A stretch of 64,000 nucleotides of DNA from JBDHWI01 sp964590135 (GTDB lineage: Bacteria; Chloroflexota; Anaerolineae; J036; Brachytrichaceae). Below are positions 1 through 9,420 of this stretch, piece after piece; position 1 is the stretch's first letter; every line of letters begins with the position of its first letter. The notes under the pieces were generated by a model. That model did no database searches, was not told the origin of the DNA, and saw nothing but the letters and a program-made list of their open reading frames with translations. The DNA is taken from NCBI GenBank assembly GCA_964590135.1, contig CAZPVX010000002.1:62001-126000 (forward strand), written 5' to 3'. The translations under genes and the position numbers were made by a program.

Positions 1-298
1 CCGCGTGCCTTCCGGCATGATCTACATCGTAATGCGTCGAAATGACCATATCGATATCATCCGGCTTCAAGCCAATGCCAGCCAAATGCTCGATAACGTC
101 CTTCCCATTCACGAACTCCGATGCGTCTTCAGGAATAATCTCCGGCAGGCCGCTGTCAATCAGAATATTCTTGCCGTCATCCGATTGCACCAGATAACAC
201 ACAATCGGAATCGCGTATTCCGGCATGACCCCAACCTGCATTAGATAGAGACGCTTCGCGGCATTCCGGCGCGNNNNNNNNNNCATGTCCTTGTTCAT
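1..298 (-). CDS. MBL-fold metallo-hydrolase (lactonase-like), 3' end beyond window
   Basis: Only the N-terminal ~99 codons lie in the window; the gene runs off the left edge. The reading gives a beta-lactamase-fold opening (YAIPIVCYLVQSDDGKN, then ILIDSG) followed by STHYDVDHAG, the first metal-binding motif of the metallo-beta-lactamase superfamily. The layout resembles the N-acyl-homoserine-lactone lactonase branch. The second His of the usual HxHxDH is Asp here (HYDVDH). Ten Ns at 274-283 fall just after the proposed ATG, so the true start and a few residues are uncertain. Function beyond hydrolase is inferred; substrate unknown. Confidence 0.6.
   Translation of the reverse strand, partial: MNKDMXXXXRRNAAKRLYLMQVGVMPEYAIPIVCYLVQSDDGKNILIDSGLPEIIPEDASEFVNGKDVIEHLAGIGLKPDDIDMVISTHYDVDHAGRHA
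274..283. other. Assembly gap (10 N)
   Basis: A run of ten Ns within the 5' end of the MBL-fold gene. Fixed-size N runs like this usually mark a scaffolding join of unknown true length. Confidence 0.95.
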
Positions 299-396
299 GC
301 GCGAAATATAGCACAAACGTTCTATCTCAGGTTTTTCAGCCTGGTGGCGCTGTTGTGCATCCAGTCGGCTATGCTTTACTTGCCGAGAGTAACATC

Positions 397-1206
397 ATGT
401 CAACCCAACAACGCATCGTGATCCCCTTGTGGCCGGCCGGCGCGCCCGGTTCTGAGACTTGGTCCCAAGTCGAAGAGACGACGACCCTGCCCGACGGCCT
501 GCCCATCGTCCGCAATGTAAGCCGCCCCACCCTCACCGTCTATCCGGCTGCGCAGCCAAGCGGCACAGCGGTGATCGTCGCGCCAGGCGGCGCATGGCAC
601 CTGCTGGCGATCGAGCATGAGGGCACTCAGGTGGCAGAGTGGCTTGCCGCGCGCGGCATCACTGCTTTTCTGCTCAAATACCGTCTGGTCCAAACAGGCC
701 CAGATCTGGATAAGGACCTGAACGAATTCTTCTCCAACGCCGATACGCGCGCAGCCAGAATGGGCGAGGTGCTGCCGCTGACGCTGGCAGACGCAGAGCA
801 AGCCGTGCGCATTGTGCGCCAGCGCGCCGGCGAATGGGGCATCGATCCGCATCGCATCGGCTTCATGGGCTTCTCCGCCGGCGGCGGTGTCGCCGCGCAG
901 GCTGCGCTCTACACCGCGCCGGATGGCCGGCCCGATTTTGTCGCACCGATCTATGCCGCTGTATTCGACGAAGTCAAAGCGCCGGCGGATGCGCCGCCCT
1001 TGTTCCTGCTCTGCACCGACAGCGATGAGATGGCCTCGCGCGCCAGCATGCTGCTCTACAGCGCGTGGAAGGCGGTGAAACGGCCGGTGGAAATGCACAT
1101 CTATGCCAAAGGCGATCACGGCTTCGGCATGAAGCAACTCAACCAGCCGGCTGATACATGGATCGAGCGATTCTACGACTGGATGAAGGGGATGGGTGTC
1201 CTGTAG
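397..1206 (+). CDS. Alpha/beta hydrolase, BD-FAE/acetyl-esterase type
   Basis: A 269-residue serine hydrolase. The oxyanion region VAPGGAWH (about residues 61-68) replaces the HGGG of related esterases. The nucleophile elbow GFSAGG puts the catalytic Ser at about 160, Asp at about 208 (CTDSD) and His at about 241 (GDHGFGM), the complete triad of the esterase/lipase and dienelactone-like families. ATG at 397 is preferred over an upstream GTG at 355 because the family signature begins soon after it. No signal peptide is visible, so it is probably cytoplasmic. It overlaps nothing and precedes mutY by 16 bp. The substrate (acetylated sugar or other small ester) cannot be told from sequence. Confidence 0.75.
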   Translation: MSTQQRIVIPLWPAGAPGSETWSQVEETTTLPDGLPIVRNVSRPTLTVYPAAQPSGTAVIVAPGGAWHLLAIEHEGTQVAEWLAARGITAFLLKYRLVQTGPDLDKDLNEFFSNADTRAARMGEVLPLTLADAEQAVRIVRQRAGEWGIDPHRIGFMGFSAGGGVAAQAALYTAPDGRPDFVAPIYAAVFDEVKAPADAPPLFLLCTDSDEMASRASMLLYSAWKAVKRPVEMHIYAKGDHGFGMKQLNQPADTWIERFYDWMKGMGVL

Positions 1207-1222
1207 GCGCGGTCACACCCGC

Positions 1223-2413
1223 ATGTCGCGCAAACAATCCCCCCAGCAGAAACTCATCGCGTGGTTCCTCGCATACCGGCGCGACCTGCCATGGCGCGCT
1301 GCACCGCGCGACCCGTATCACGTGTGGTTGAGCGAGGTGATGTTGCAACAAACGCAGGTGGCAACGGTGATCCCGTATTACCAGCGCTGGCTGCAACGCT
1401 TCCCCACCGTGCGCGACCTCGCAGCAGCACCGCTCGAAGCCGTGCTGAAGCTGTGGGAAGGGTTGGGCTACTATGCCCGCGCGCGCAACTTTCACCGCGC
1501 TGTGCAGGCAGTGATGCGAGATCACGGCGGGCAAATTCCTGCAACAGTCGAAGGCTTGCTGCAGTTGCCGGGCGTGGGGCGCTATACCGCCGGCGCCATC
1601 GCCTCACTTGCCTTCAACCAGCATGCGCCGCTGCTCGACGCCAACGTGAAGCGCGTGTTGAGCCGCGTGGCAGCGCTGGAGCAGGCAGCCGGCGAATGGC
1701 AATTCCAGCTCACGGATTGGGAAATGGGGGATGGGAATGCGCGCAAATCACCATCACTGCACGCCCTTGTCTCACAGTCAAAAAAGCAGCCGTCGATCGA
1801 CGACATGTTGTGGCTGATCGCAGAGGCGCTGCTGCCGGCGGGACAGGCCGGCGCGTTCAACGAGGCGCTGATGGAGCTTGGCGCGCTGGTTTGCACGCCG
1901 CGCGCACCCAAGTGCGACAGTTGCCCGATCCAACGCCACTGCACTGCCTATGCGCAACGCCGGCAGGCCGACTTCCCCGTCAAAACTGCAAAGAAAACCA
2001 TCCCGCACTACGACGTATTGACGGCCGTGCTGATGGCCGGCGATGGGCGGGTGCTGATCGGCCGGCGACCCACAGATGGGCTACTCGGCGGGCTGTGGGA
2101 GTTCGTGAGCGCCGAGTTCAGGGCGCCGCCGCCTGAGTCGCTCACCGCGATGGTCGCGCGCCGCACCGGTTTGCAAATCGACCACGACAAGGCGCAGTCA
2201 CTCGGCGAGATCAGACACGGCTTCACCCACTTTGCGATGACGCGGCAGGTGTGGCTGATCGAAGGCATCGATGCCGGCGCGCCGTTGGTGGCGCATGGCT
2301 ATGTTGCACTGCGCTGGGTGACGCTGGACGAATGCCGCCGGCTTGCCTTCACCCGCAGCGACGGGCGCATCTTCGACTTGCTCATGCGCCATCGCGCATC
2401 GTTGCTCAGATGA
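1223..2413 (+). CDS. mutY: A/G-specific adenine DNA glycosylase
   Basis: MutY removes adenine mispaired with 8-oxoguanine in base-excision repair. Visible features are SEVMLQQTQV with catalytic Glu38, the helix-hairpin-helix LPGVGRYTAGAI (115-126), catalytic Asp139 (LDANVKRVL), and a [4Fe-4S] cluster motif C-x6-C-x2-C-x5-C (Cys224, 231, 234, 240). A C-terminal NUDIX-like domain that reads 8-oxoG begins near residue 268 (HYDVLTAVLMAGDG). ATG 1223 is preferred over 1196, which would overlap the upstream gene and add an unrelated Arg-rich lead. Residues about 157-192 (DNA about 1691-1799) look like an insertion relative to the family, between the catalytic Asp region and DDMLWLIAEALLP. Confidence 0.93.
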   Translation: MSRKQSPQQKLIAWFLAYRRDLPWRAAPRDPYHVWLSEVMLQQTQVATVIPYYQRWLQRFPTVRDLAAAPLEAVLKLWEGLGYYARARNFHRAVQAVMRDHGGQIPATVEGLLQLPGVGRYTAGAIASLAFNQHAPLLDANVKRVLSRVAALEQAAGEWQFQLTDWEMGDGNARKSPSLHALVSQSKKQPSIDDMLWLIAEALLPAGQAGAFNEALMELGALVCTPRAPKCDSCPIQRHCTAYAQRRQADFPVKTAKKTIPHYDVLTAVLMAGDGRVLIGRRPTDGLLGGLWEFVSAEFRAPPPESLTAMVARRTGLQIDHDKAQSLGEIRHGFTHFAMTRQVWLIEGIDAGAPLVAHGYVALRWVTLDECRRLAFTRSDGRIFDLLMRHRASLLR

Positions 2414-2424
2414 CGCCCTGAATC

Positions 2425-4934
2425 TCACTCCTGCCGCACCGCGCTGGCGATCTGCATTTTGCCGAGCCGCAGCATGGGGTAGATGGCGGCCAGCAGCGCC
2501 GATCCCACCGCGATCAGCATGGCTTGTGCAAACGTCGTCCACTCCAACGAGAGTTGAATCGTCCAACCGAACGAGCGCAGGTTGATGATGTAGATCAGCA
2601 CCAGCGCGAGGATGAAACCCGCCGGCATCGACAGCAGGCCGGCCGTGCCGCCCATCAACCCCGTCTCCAGCAACATCATGCGCCACAGTTGGCGCAACGT
2701 CATGCCGTTTGCGCGCAGCATGCCCAGTTCGCGCGTGCGCTCGATCTGCAAAGCCATCAGCGCGCTCAGCACGCCGATGAAGGCGACCAGCGTCGCCAGC
2801 AGATTCAACGCGCCAGTGATGGCAAACGTGCGGTCAAACACAACCAGCGCATTGGCACGCAGCTCGCGGTTGGCATTGATGACCAATTCGCGGCCGGCGA
2901 ACTGCCTGCGCAACTGCTGTGTGAACGCGCCAACATCCTGCGCGTGCGCGTCGTCGACATACAGCGCCAGCGATGAAACCTTGTCGTCGTTGAAGAGGCG
3001 TCGATAGGCGTCGCGGCGCATGAGGATGGCGCCGGTGTCGCTCGCATAGTCGTAATACACCGCCACCACGGTGAACGGCCTTTCACCCTGGTCGGTGCGG
3101 AGGAGAATGCGATTCCTTTGCGGTGTGATGCCATGCTTGTTCGCAAATGGCTCGCTGACCTGCACCTCGTCCTGCCCCTGCATGCCGGCCCAAAGCGCAT
3201 CTGCCGGCCGCGCCGCCCACACGAAAGTGCGCNNNNNNNNNNNNNNNNNNNNNNNNNNNNNNNNNNGGCGGCCGTCCCATCCTGGCCGAAGAGAACATCG
3301 TCGACCACCTGCGGATCGATGACCGGATCGCCGGCGTTCGCACTCGTCGGCGGAGACACATAGACATCGGCGGTGACCGACGACTCCAGCCACGATTCGA
3401 CGGTGTTGCGAAAACTGCCGATCATGCTCTGCAAGCCGATGATGACCGACACTGCGATCATGAGCGAGGCAATCGCGATGGCCGTGCGCGAGATGGACGA
3501 TACGACGCCGCGCGCCGACATGCGCCCAATCACCCCAAACAACCGGCCCAGCATCGGCGTGAGCAGCCGCATGAGCCACGATGTGAGCAACGGCGACACC
3601 AGCGCCACACCGATCAACAGAAAGAAGATGCCGGCGAGGTTGACCACCAGCGCATTCGTCAGCAACTCCAGCGCGACGCCGACCAGAAACAAAACAACGC
3701 CGGCCACCGCCACAACAGGCAGCAGCCTCTGCACGCGCTGCTCGATATTGCTGCGCCTCATCGCGGTGATCGGCGCAATGCCAGTCGCCTCATACGCCGG
3801 CGGCAGCGCAGCCACAACCGATGCCGCGATGCCCAGCACAAACCCTTTCACCAGCTTGAGCGGCTCGACGGCGACCGAGCGCACGTTGACTGTGTAATAC
3901 AGGTCGTTGATCGTCTGCGTGACGAGGCCAACCGCGCCGCGCCCCAGCAGGATGCCCAGCACAATGCCAACCGACCCGCCGATGGCCGCCAGCACAAACG
4001 TCTCAGTCAAAATCTGGGTGAAGATTTCGCGGCGCGTGACGCCGAGGCAGCGCAGCGTGCCGATGGTGGGCCGGCGCTGCACTACCGAAAACGTGATCGT
4101 GTTGTAGATCAAGAACATGCCGACGACGAGCGCGAGCAAACTGAGCGCAGTCAGGTTGAGGCGAAACGCATCGGTCAAACTCTCGACGCTCTGGCTGCGC
4201 GCCTGCGGCTTGACGATCTGCGCGCCGGCAGGCAGCGTTGCGCGAATGCGCTCCAGCAATGCGCGGCCTTGCGCCGTGCGCTCGTCGGCGATCAGGTCAA
4301 TGTGGCTGAGCTTGCCGCGCATGTTGAACATCTGCTGCGCGGCGCTGATGTCAACGATGGCAAGGTTGTCGAGCGCGTTGCGGCTGGTGTCGTCCGCCGG
4401 CTTCAAAATACCGACGACACGCATAAGCTGCCGGCGGTCACCCACGCGCAAGGTCACCGTATCGCCCACGTGCTTGTTGTAGCGCTGCGCTGTTGCCTCG
4501 CCAATCAGCATCGCATCGGGCGCAGCGAAGAACTCGCTCAGGTCATTTTGCTGAAAGGATTCGCTGCCTGTGCCAAGATAGCTGCGAAATGGCGCCTCGG
4601 CGAACACATCGATGCCGAGCACGCGGATGGGCTGCTGATCAAATTCCAGCGCAGTGGCGTAGGATGACACGATGGGCGCAGCATCACGCACGCCTAGCTC
4701 GACCTTGATGCGGCGATACACAGCTTCATCGAGGCCGGTTGCGCTGCCAATGATCTGGTGCGTCGCGCGGCCGGCAACCGTCTCAGTGCTCAACTCGAAC
4801 GCGCGCGAGGCGCTGCCATTTGCGAGGTCGATGGCAATCACCATCGCCACGCCGAGCGCCACGCCGAGGATGCACAGGATCGATTGGAAGGGCCGGCGCA
4901 TCAGGTAGCGCAGGCCAGTCTTGAACAGGGTCAT
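2425..4934 (-). CDS. FtsX/MacB-type ABC transporter permease (broken by gap)
   Basis: An inner-membrane permease of the FtsX/MacB (LolC/E-like) class with two FtsX domains and periplasmic MacB-PCD regions. The N-terminal segment ILCILGVALGVAMVIAIDLA is the usual first helix. Helices recur at LSLLALVVGMFLIYNTITF, VLAAIGGSVGIVLGILLG, VAVAGVVLFLVGVALEL and, after the gap, LNLLATLVAFIGVLSALMAL. The N run at 3233-3266 (34 bases) shifts the apparent frame; the correct C-terminus continues in another frame downstream of it, through RTFVWAARPADALWAG to the stop at 2425. I treat it as one gene of roughly 830 residues, not two. No ATPase gene is adjacent, so its partner is elsewhere. Probably exports a lipoprotein, peptide or drug. 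Confidence 0.82.
3233..3266. other. Assembly gap (34 N)
   Basis: A run of 34 Ns inside the FtsX permease gene. Since 34 is not a multiple of three and the coding frame differs on either side, the gap length is an estimate and the apparent frameshift is an assembly artefact, not evidence for a pseudogene. Confidence 0.95.
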
Positions 4935-5009
4935 GCTTCGCGCCGCAATCCTAAGGCCGAAGCCGTCAACGCAAAATGAAGCATCTGCAACCTCTCATCT
5001 CCGATCTCG

Positions 5010-5882
5010 CTAATCTTCAAGCTCTACCAACTCGGCAAACTGCTTCATGGTCGTGCCGTTGCGCACGCGCAAGCGCGGCCAGGTCATGGCGTTGGCGAGA
5101 GTATAGGTGCTGCCCGGGCGCGTGGTGACGGCGGCAAGGACGCCGGCGCTGCGCAACACGTCGATCACCGCCTGATCGTACTGCCCGCCCGGGTAGCAGA
5201 AGAAATACGGGCGCCGGCCGGTGAACGCCGTGATCTGCTCGATGGGGCCGAGGATTTCCCACACCAGGAATGCATTGCCGCGGTTGCGCATGTCTTTGTG
5301 CGTGCGCGAGTGCGATTCGATGCTCATGCCGGCGCGCGACATCTCCTTCGCCATATCCCAGGTCAGGTAGGCCGGGTCTTTGTAGTTGATAAAGTCGGTC
5401 ACGATGAAGAACGTGCCGGTCATGCCATATTTTTTCAATAGCGGGAAGGCGTCAGTGTAGATATTGCGATAGCCGTCATCGAAGGTCAGCACGATGGGTT
5501 TGGGCGGCAGCGGCTTGCCCTGGCTAAGGTGATCGTACAGATCGGCGAGGCTGATCGCGGTGAAGCCATTGGCTTTCAGATATTTCAGCTGTGCCTCGAA
5601 ATTTGCCGGCGTCACTGAGAGGTCGAGACGATATTTATCGGCATTCGCCGGCGGCGCAGCGATGTAGTGATACATCAATACCGGCACCTGCGCGTAGGCC
5701 GGCAGCGGCACGGGTGTGGCTGTCGGTCTGGGCGTGGGCGATGGCGATGGCGATGGGGTGCGGGTGACGACGCGTTGTTGTGGCTGCGCTGGCGCGGCAT
5801 GCGCCGGCCATACAACGGCCATCACGACAAACAGGGCGACAACGGTGGCAAAAAGGAGTGCGATGCGGGCAGCGCGAGTCAT
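5010..5882 (-). CDS. Secreted polysaccharide deacetylase (NodB homology domain)
   Basis: A 290-residue carbohydrate esterase family 4-type protein. An N-terminal signal or anchor helix (IALLFATVVALFVVMAVVW) is followed by a Pro/Thr/Ser linker with repeated SPSP. The NodB domain starts near VPVLMYHYI. Motif 1 is LTFDDGYRN (catalytic and metal Asp) and motif 2 is SHSRTHKDM (two metal His); the later YFFCYPGGQYD matches motif 3. It would N- or O-deacetylate an extracellular or cell-wall glycan. It follows the 192-aa membrane protein gene by 15 bp on the same strand and lies upstream of the permease, so the three may be cotranscribed. Confidence 0.88.
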   Translation of the reverse strand: MTRAARIALLFATVVALFVVMAVVWPAHAAPAQPQQRVVTRTPSPSPSPTPRPTATPVPLPAYAQVPVLMYHYIAAPPANADKYRLDLSVTPANFEAQLKYLKANGFTAISLADLYDHLSQGKPLPPKPIVLTFDDGYRNIYTDAFPLLKKYGMTGTFFIVTDFINYKDPAYLTWDMAKEMSRAGMSIESHSRTHKDMRNRGNAFLVWEILGPIEQITAFTGRRPYFFCYPGGQYDQAVIDVLRSAGVLAAVTTRPGSTYTLANAMTWPRLRVRNGTTMKQFAELVELED

Positions 5883-5897
5883 GTTGCGTCGCGCATT

Positions 5898-6476
5898 CTA
5901 TGTCGACTTTTCCACGGTAATGGGCCGGCTTGGCTCGGCGCGGTCGAATTCTGATAAGAACGCGTAGCGGATCGATTGCCACTTCACGACGATCTGCTCA
6001 CGCACATGCTTGCGCTTGGCCGGATCATTCGTGCCGTAACCCAGATCGTTGATCAAGCGGTAAATTTCCTTGATCGGCTCATAGGGATACAGCCCGATAT
6101 GGCCGGCTGCCTCACCGACGTTGCGATACACACCGCGCACTTCATCGATGGCAACGCCGAGATGTGACATCACTTCAGCGTGCTCACGGGCCGTCGGCGT
6201 CTCATCGTAGGTGTATTGGATGGCGGAATTGACCGACTGCACCAGCCGCGTCCACAGCGCGCGCAACGACGCCAGATAGCTGAAGCGTTGCTGAAAAGCG
6301 TAACCCAGCAACGCAGCAGGAATGGCGAACAAGAATGGCACAGCGTCGCGATAGCCCTGCTGAATCTGCGGGTCGATTGCGCCTTCGCTCAAGCGCAGGA
6401 GAAACGCGAGCACGCCAAAGGCGGCGTAGATGGCGATGACAATGGAAACAGCGATGCGCAGTTGCCGGCGGGTCAT
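5898..6476 (-). CDS. Two-helix membrane protein of unknown function
   Basis: 192 residues, no family recognised. Two hydrophobic helices lie near the N-terminus (AVSIVIAIYAAFGVLAFLL and AVPFLFAIPAALLGYAF), separated by a short acidic loop. A long soluble, probably helical C-terminal part of about 125 residues carries the stretch YEPIKEIYRLINDLGYG. The topology suggests an inner-membrane protein with a cytoplasmic tail. It is the first gene of a minus-strand group with the polysaccharide deacetylase and faces away from the lipoprotein gene at 6538 across about 60 bp, which must hold two promoters. Confidence 0.7.
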   Translation of the reverse strand: MTRRQLRIAVSIVIAIYAAFGVLAFLLRLSEGAIDPQIQQGYRDAVPFLFAIPAALLGYAFQQRFSYLASLRALWTRLVQSVNSAIQYTYDETPTAREHAEVMSHLGVAIDEVRGVYRNVGEAAGHIGLYPYEPIKEIYRLINDLGYGTNDPAKRKHVREQIVVKWQSIRYAFLSEFDRAEPSRPITVEKST

Positions 6477-6537
6477 GGATGTGAAATATACACAATTGTT
6501 TTCCCATCAACCCCTTGCAATCCGCTATCATGGGCGC

Positions 6538-7173
6538 ATGAGAGTGCTTTCACGATTTGCAACCCTTGTGCTGGCGGCATTGCTGAATGCCTGCGCGCAG
6601 CCGGCGCAACAGAGCCCGCTCACCACCCTGCCTTATACTGATGACTTCAGCAACCCACAGAGCGGTTGGCAGACGCTGAACGACCTTTCCGCAGATGTGA
6701 AATACGACAGCAGCGCGCTGCGCATCACGGTGAAACAAGAGAACGTGACGCAGTGGAGCGCCGCCGGCAAGCAATTCAAGGATGGCGTGATCGAGGTGGA
6801 TGCCAAGGCCATCGGCGGCCCCACCGACAACGGTTTTGGCGTCCTCTATCGCATGAGAGATCGCAAGAATTACTACTTCTTCGTGATCTCATCAGATGGC
6901 TATTGGAAGACCGGTTGGGTGAACGACGGCAACTGGAAGGACTGGAATGACTGGCAGCCGCATCCAGCCATCAAGGCCGGCGGCGAGAACAACCACATCA
7001 AGATCGTGATGCAGGGTGAGAAGTTCACCTTCTTCGTCAACGATCAGGAAATCACATCGATCGAAGACAAACAGTTCGGCGAGGGTGACATAGCCCTCTT
7101 CGCGCTCTCCGTCATCGACCAGCCCGGCACCGACGTCACCTTCGACAATTTCAGCGTGACTGCAGTGAAGTGA
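6538..7173 (+). CDS. Lipoprotein with concanavalin-like (DUF1080/LamG-type) domain
   Basis: 211 residues. ATG 6538 gives a classic lipoprotein signal: MRVLSRFATLVLAALLNAC, with lipobox LNAC, so Cys19 would be lipidated. The mature part opens with LPYTDDFSNPQSGWQ and continues with beta-rich features of jelly-roll carbohydrate-binding or 3-keto-disaccharide hydrolase-like (DUF1080) domains: GFGVLYRMRDRKNYYFFVIS, then HIKIVMQGEKFTFFVND and FDNFSVT. No catalytic residues can be assigned, so a ligand-binding role at the cell surface is the safest reading. It stands alone on the plus strand. Confidence 0.75.
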   Translation: MRVLSRFATLVLAALLNACAQPAQQSPLTTLPYTDDFSNPQSGWQTLNDLSADVKYDSSALRITVKQENVTQWSAAGKQFKDGVIEVDAKAIGGPTDNGFGVLYRMRDRKNYYFFVISSDGYWKTGWVNDGNWKDWNDWQPHPAIKAGGENNHIKIVMQGEKFTFFVNDQEITSIEDKQFGEGDIALFALSVIDQPGTDVTFDNFSVTAVK

Positions 7174-7225
7174 TCGCGCGCCGGCGCTTCGCTTGCGCCG
7201 CTCACAACCGTGCTATAACCCAGGC

Positions 7226-7459
7226 ATGATTCAACTATTCGACGCCGACAGCAAGCAATCCATTGGCACGATCAGCGCAGATCAACTGGCATTTTTGCAG
7301 AAGCAGATGGAAGAGGAGTCGCTCGAAGATCGCGATTATTACATCAACACGGCGACCATCGACATGTTCGAGAGCGCCGGCGCAGATGCCGGCCTGATCG
7401 ATCTGCTGCGCAAGGCGATGGCCGGCCGCGAAGAGATGACTATCCTCTGGAAGTCCTGA
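7226..7459 (+). CDS. Small acidic protein of unknown function
   Basis: 77 residues starting MIQLFDADSKQSIGTISADQ. The middle is acidic and helical (KQMEEESLEDRDYYINTAT), followed by MFESAGADAGLIDLLRKAM. No motif is recognised. ATG 7226 is chosen because the upstream extension is short and non-conserved in character, and the gene ends just before a clear intrinsic terminator. Similar short proteins of this style occur as conserved hypotheticals in Chloroflexota, but I cannot name a family. Confidence 0.6.
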   Translation: MIQLFDADSKQSIGTISADQLAFLQKQMEEESLEDRDYYINTATIDMFESAGADAGLIDLLRKAMAGREEMTILWKS

Positions 7460-7463
7460 ACAA

Positions 7464-7502
7464 AAACCTCGCGCGTCTTGTAGATGCGTGAGGTTTGTTT
7501 TT
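7464..7502. terminator. Bidirectional intrinsic terminator
   Basis: An 11-bp stem (7464-7474 with 7486-7496, one G-T pair) and 11-nt loop are flanked by T-rich sequence on both strands. It ends the 77-aa gene on the plus strand and the LysM gene on the minus strand. Confidence 0.85.
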
Positions 7503-8764
7503 CATCCTGGCTCCGGGGTCGGCGTGGGCGTGTTGAGTGGTCTGCGCCAGGTGAACACCCGCACTTCGCTCGGCGGGCTGACGTCCTCGTAGCTGGGATT
7601 GCCGTTCGCATCAGTGCCGGCGCGACGCCGCACCTGCACAAACCACGTCACTTGATCCTCCGGGTTGCCGGCCAGCAAATCCTGCGTCAGCTTCAAGGAT
7701 GTGGCCTTCGTTTGATACAGCGGCACGGTGATGGCCCGGCTCGGCTGCACCTGCACCACATACCACTCATCTGGTTTGAGCAGGCCGACGGTCAGCCACT
7801 GCAGCGTCACCAACGCATCGCCTTCACCAAACGCAGCGCCATTTTGCGGCGCAACCAGCACCGGCGCGGGGTAGCCGGCGCGCGGCGTCGGCGTTTGCAG
7901 CACGAATGGCGTCACGGTGAATTCTGGCGTTGCAGTGGCAAATACCAGATGCAGTTCCTGCCCAATGCTCAGCGCGCAGTTTTCATCGAGGTTGTTTTGC
8001 GCGCGCAAAAATTCAACCGTCACGTTGTAGCGTTGTGCAATTTCGATGCAGGTGTCGCCGCTGGCGACCTTGTGGGTGATGAGCGGCGGCACAGTGCCGG
8101 TGGGGCCGGCGTTGGGCGGCAGGGTCGGTTGCGCAGTTGCGCCCTCGCTGGTTGGGCCGGCGGTCGGCGCCGGCACGGGGATCTTCACCGTGTCGCTGGC
8201 GCGGATCAGACAGTTCTCACCGATGCCGTTGAGGGCGAGAAACTCATCCAGATCCACACTGAATTTCTGCGCGATGCCGCCGCAGGTGTCGCCGGCAACG
8301 ATGGTGTATTCCTGCGGCGGAATTGGGGTGGCGGTGGGTGCAGGCGTGGGTGTCGCCGGCACAGGCGTATCGGTGGGCGATGCAACTGCTGCCTCGGCGG
8401 TGATGCCAGCTTGCGCTCCGTCTGGCGTGTTGACGATGACCTGAATTGTCGGCGAAGCAGTCGCGGCCAGCCCGCCACCTCTCAGAAGAAACAGTGTGCC
8501 ACCCAGCAAGCCAACGATGACCGCGATCACGCCAATCACACCCCAGGGCAGGCGCGCCAGCAACGATGGCTGCCTGACGGGTTTCATCGACGTGGTTTGT
8601 TTCGCCGGCGACGCCATGCGCTCAGTTTTTGGCTGCACCGGCGGGATGGCCTGCGTCGTGCCGAACTCATGTCCGCACACTTCGCACACGCTGGCAAATT
8701 CCGCCACGCGTGAACCACAGGATGGGCATCGCCGCACGGCGCGTTTCGTTGGGGAATTCGTCAT
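7502..8764 (-). CDS. Zinc-ribbon, membrane-anchored protein with two LysM domains
   Basis: 420 residues. The N-terminus holds a zinc ribbon (CPSCGS and CEVCGHEF). A single transmembrane helix follows (GVIGVIAVIVGLLGGTLFLL), then a Thr/Pro-rich stalk and two LysM modules: EYTIVAGDTCGGIAQKFSVD to the paired Cys, and KVASGDTCIEIAQRYNVT. Each LysM carries two Cys (GDTC and ENC), probably a disulfide. The C-terminal part (about 130 residues) is beta-rich with a fibronectin/Ig-like look and ends in a Pro/Thr tail. LysM binds N-acetylglucosamine polymers, so it probably contacts peptidoglycan from the outer face. It is a paralogue of the protein at 13700. Confidence 0.85.
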   Translation of the reverse strand: MTNSPTKRAVRRCPSCGSRVAEFASVCEVCGHEFGTTQAIPPVQPKTERMASPAKQTTSMKPVRQPSLLARLPWGVIGVIAVIVGLLGGTLFLLRGGGLAATASPTIQVIVNTPDGAQAGITAEAAVASPTDTPVPATPTPAPTATPIPPQEYTIVAGDTCGGIAQKFSVDLDEFLALNGIGENCLIRASDTVKIPVPAPTAGPTSEGATAQPTLPPNAGPTGTVPPLITHKVASGDTCIEIAQRYNVTVEFLRAQNNLDENCALSIGQELHLVFATATPEFTVTPFVLQTPTPRAGYPAPVLVAPQNGAAFGEGDALVTLQWLTVGLLKPDEWYVVQVQPSRAITVPLYQTKATSLKLTQDLLAGNPEDQVTWFVQVRRRAGTDANGNPSYEDVSPPSEVRVFTWRRPLNTPTPTPEPG

Positions 8765-8795
8765 TCGTAATCGTGGATGTCACATGCGCGCCACG

Positions 8796-9383
8796 TCACT
8801 GCAGCCTCACGCCATCCAGCCCCAGCGCGGCAGCATTGCCCTGCATGGCGGCCAACACGATGCCAATGTGCTCATCGAGCGGCACGCCGAGGTTGGCGAC
8901 GGCAGCTTCGATCTCACCGCGATGAACGCCGGCAGCAAACGTCTTGTCCTTCCACTTCTTCTTGATCGACGACACCTGCACATCGGCGATATTCTTGCTT
9001 GGCCGCACAAACGCCACCGCCGCAACGAGGCCAGTCAACTCATCAACGGCCACCAGCACCTTTTCCATCTCGCTCTGCGGCTGCACGCCGGTCAACTCGG
9101 GGGCATGCGCGGCAATGGCGCGCAGAATCTCATCAGGCCAGCCGCGCTCGCGCAGCCAGGCGATGCCGACGTTGGGATGTCCCTGGCCATCCAGATTTGG
9201 ATGCCGTTGGTAGTCGAAGTCGTGGATGAGGCCGGCAATGCCCCATGCTTCCACATCCCCGTTATACCTTGGCGCATAGGCGCGCATCGCGGTTTCCACC
9301 GAGAGCATGTGCCGAATCAGCGCAGGGTCAGTCGTCCAGTCGTTGACAATCTGCCAGGCCGCTTCACGATTGAATTGCGTCAT
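8796..9383 (-). CDS. HD-domain phosphohydrolase
   Basis: 195 residues. The motif order is RHMLSVETAMRAYA (first His), then GLIHDFDYQRHP (the HD pair), followed by ERGWPDEILRAIAAHAPE (further His ligand) and VAVDELTGLVAAVAFVRP. This is the compact HDIG/HD-hydrolase fold common in metal-dependent phosphohydrolases of nucleotides or second messengers. Substrate cannot be assigned. It lies on the minus strand 31 bp upstream of the LysM gene and 37 bp downstream of the SanA-like gene, so it may be part of the cdd-sanA group. Confidence 0.82.
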   Translation of the reverse strand: MTQFNREAAWQIVNDWTTDPALIRHMLSVETAMRAYAPRYNGDVEAWGIAGLIHDFDYQRHPNLDGQGHPNVGIAWLRERGWPDEILRAIAAHAPELTGVQPQSEMEKVLVAVDELTGLVAAVAFVRPSKNIADVQVSSIKKKWKDKTFAAGVHRGEIEAAVANLGVPLDEHIGIVLAAMQGNAAALGLDGVRLQ

Positions 9384-9420
9384 GATGAAGGCAGTATTTT
9401 AGTCGCATGAAATGAAGGCA

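Noticed and set aside
2425..4934. Frameshifted permease pseudogene
   Set aside because: The frame change coincides exactly with a run of Ns of estimated length, so it is an assembly artefact.
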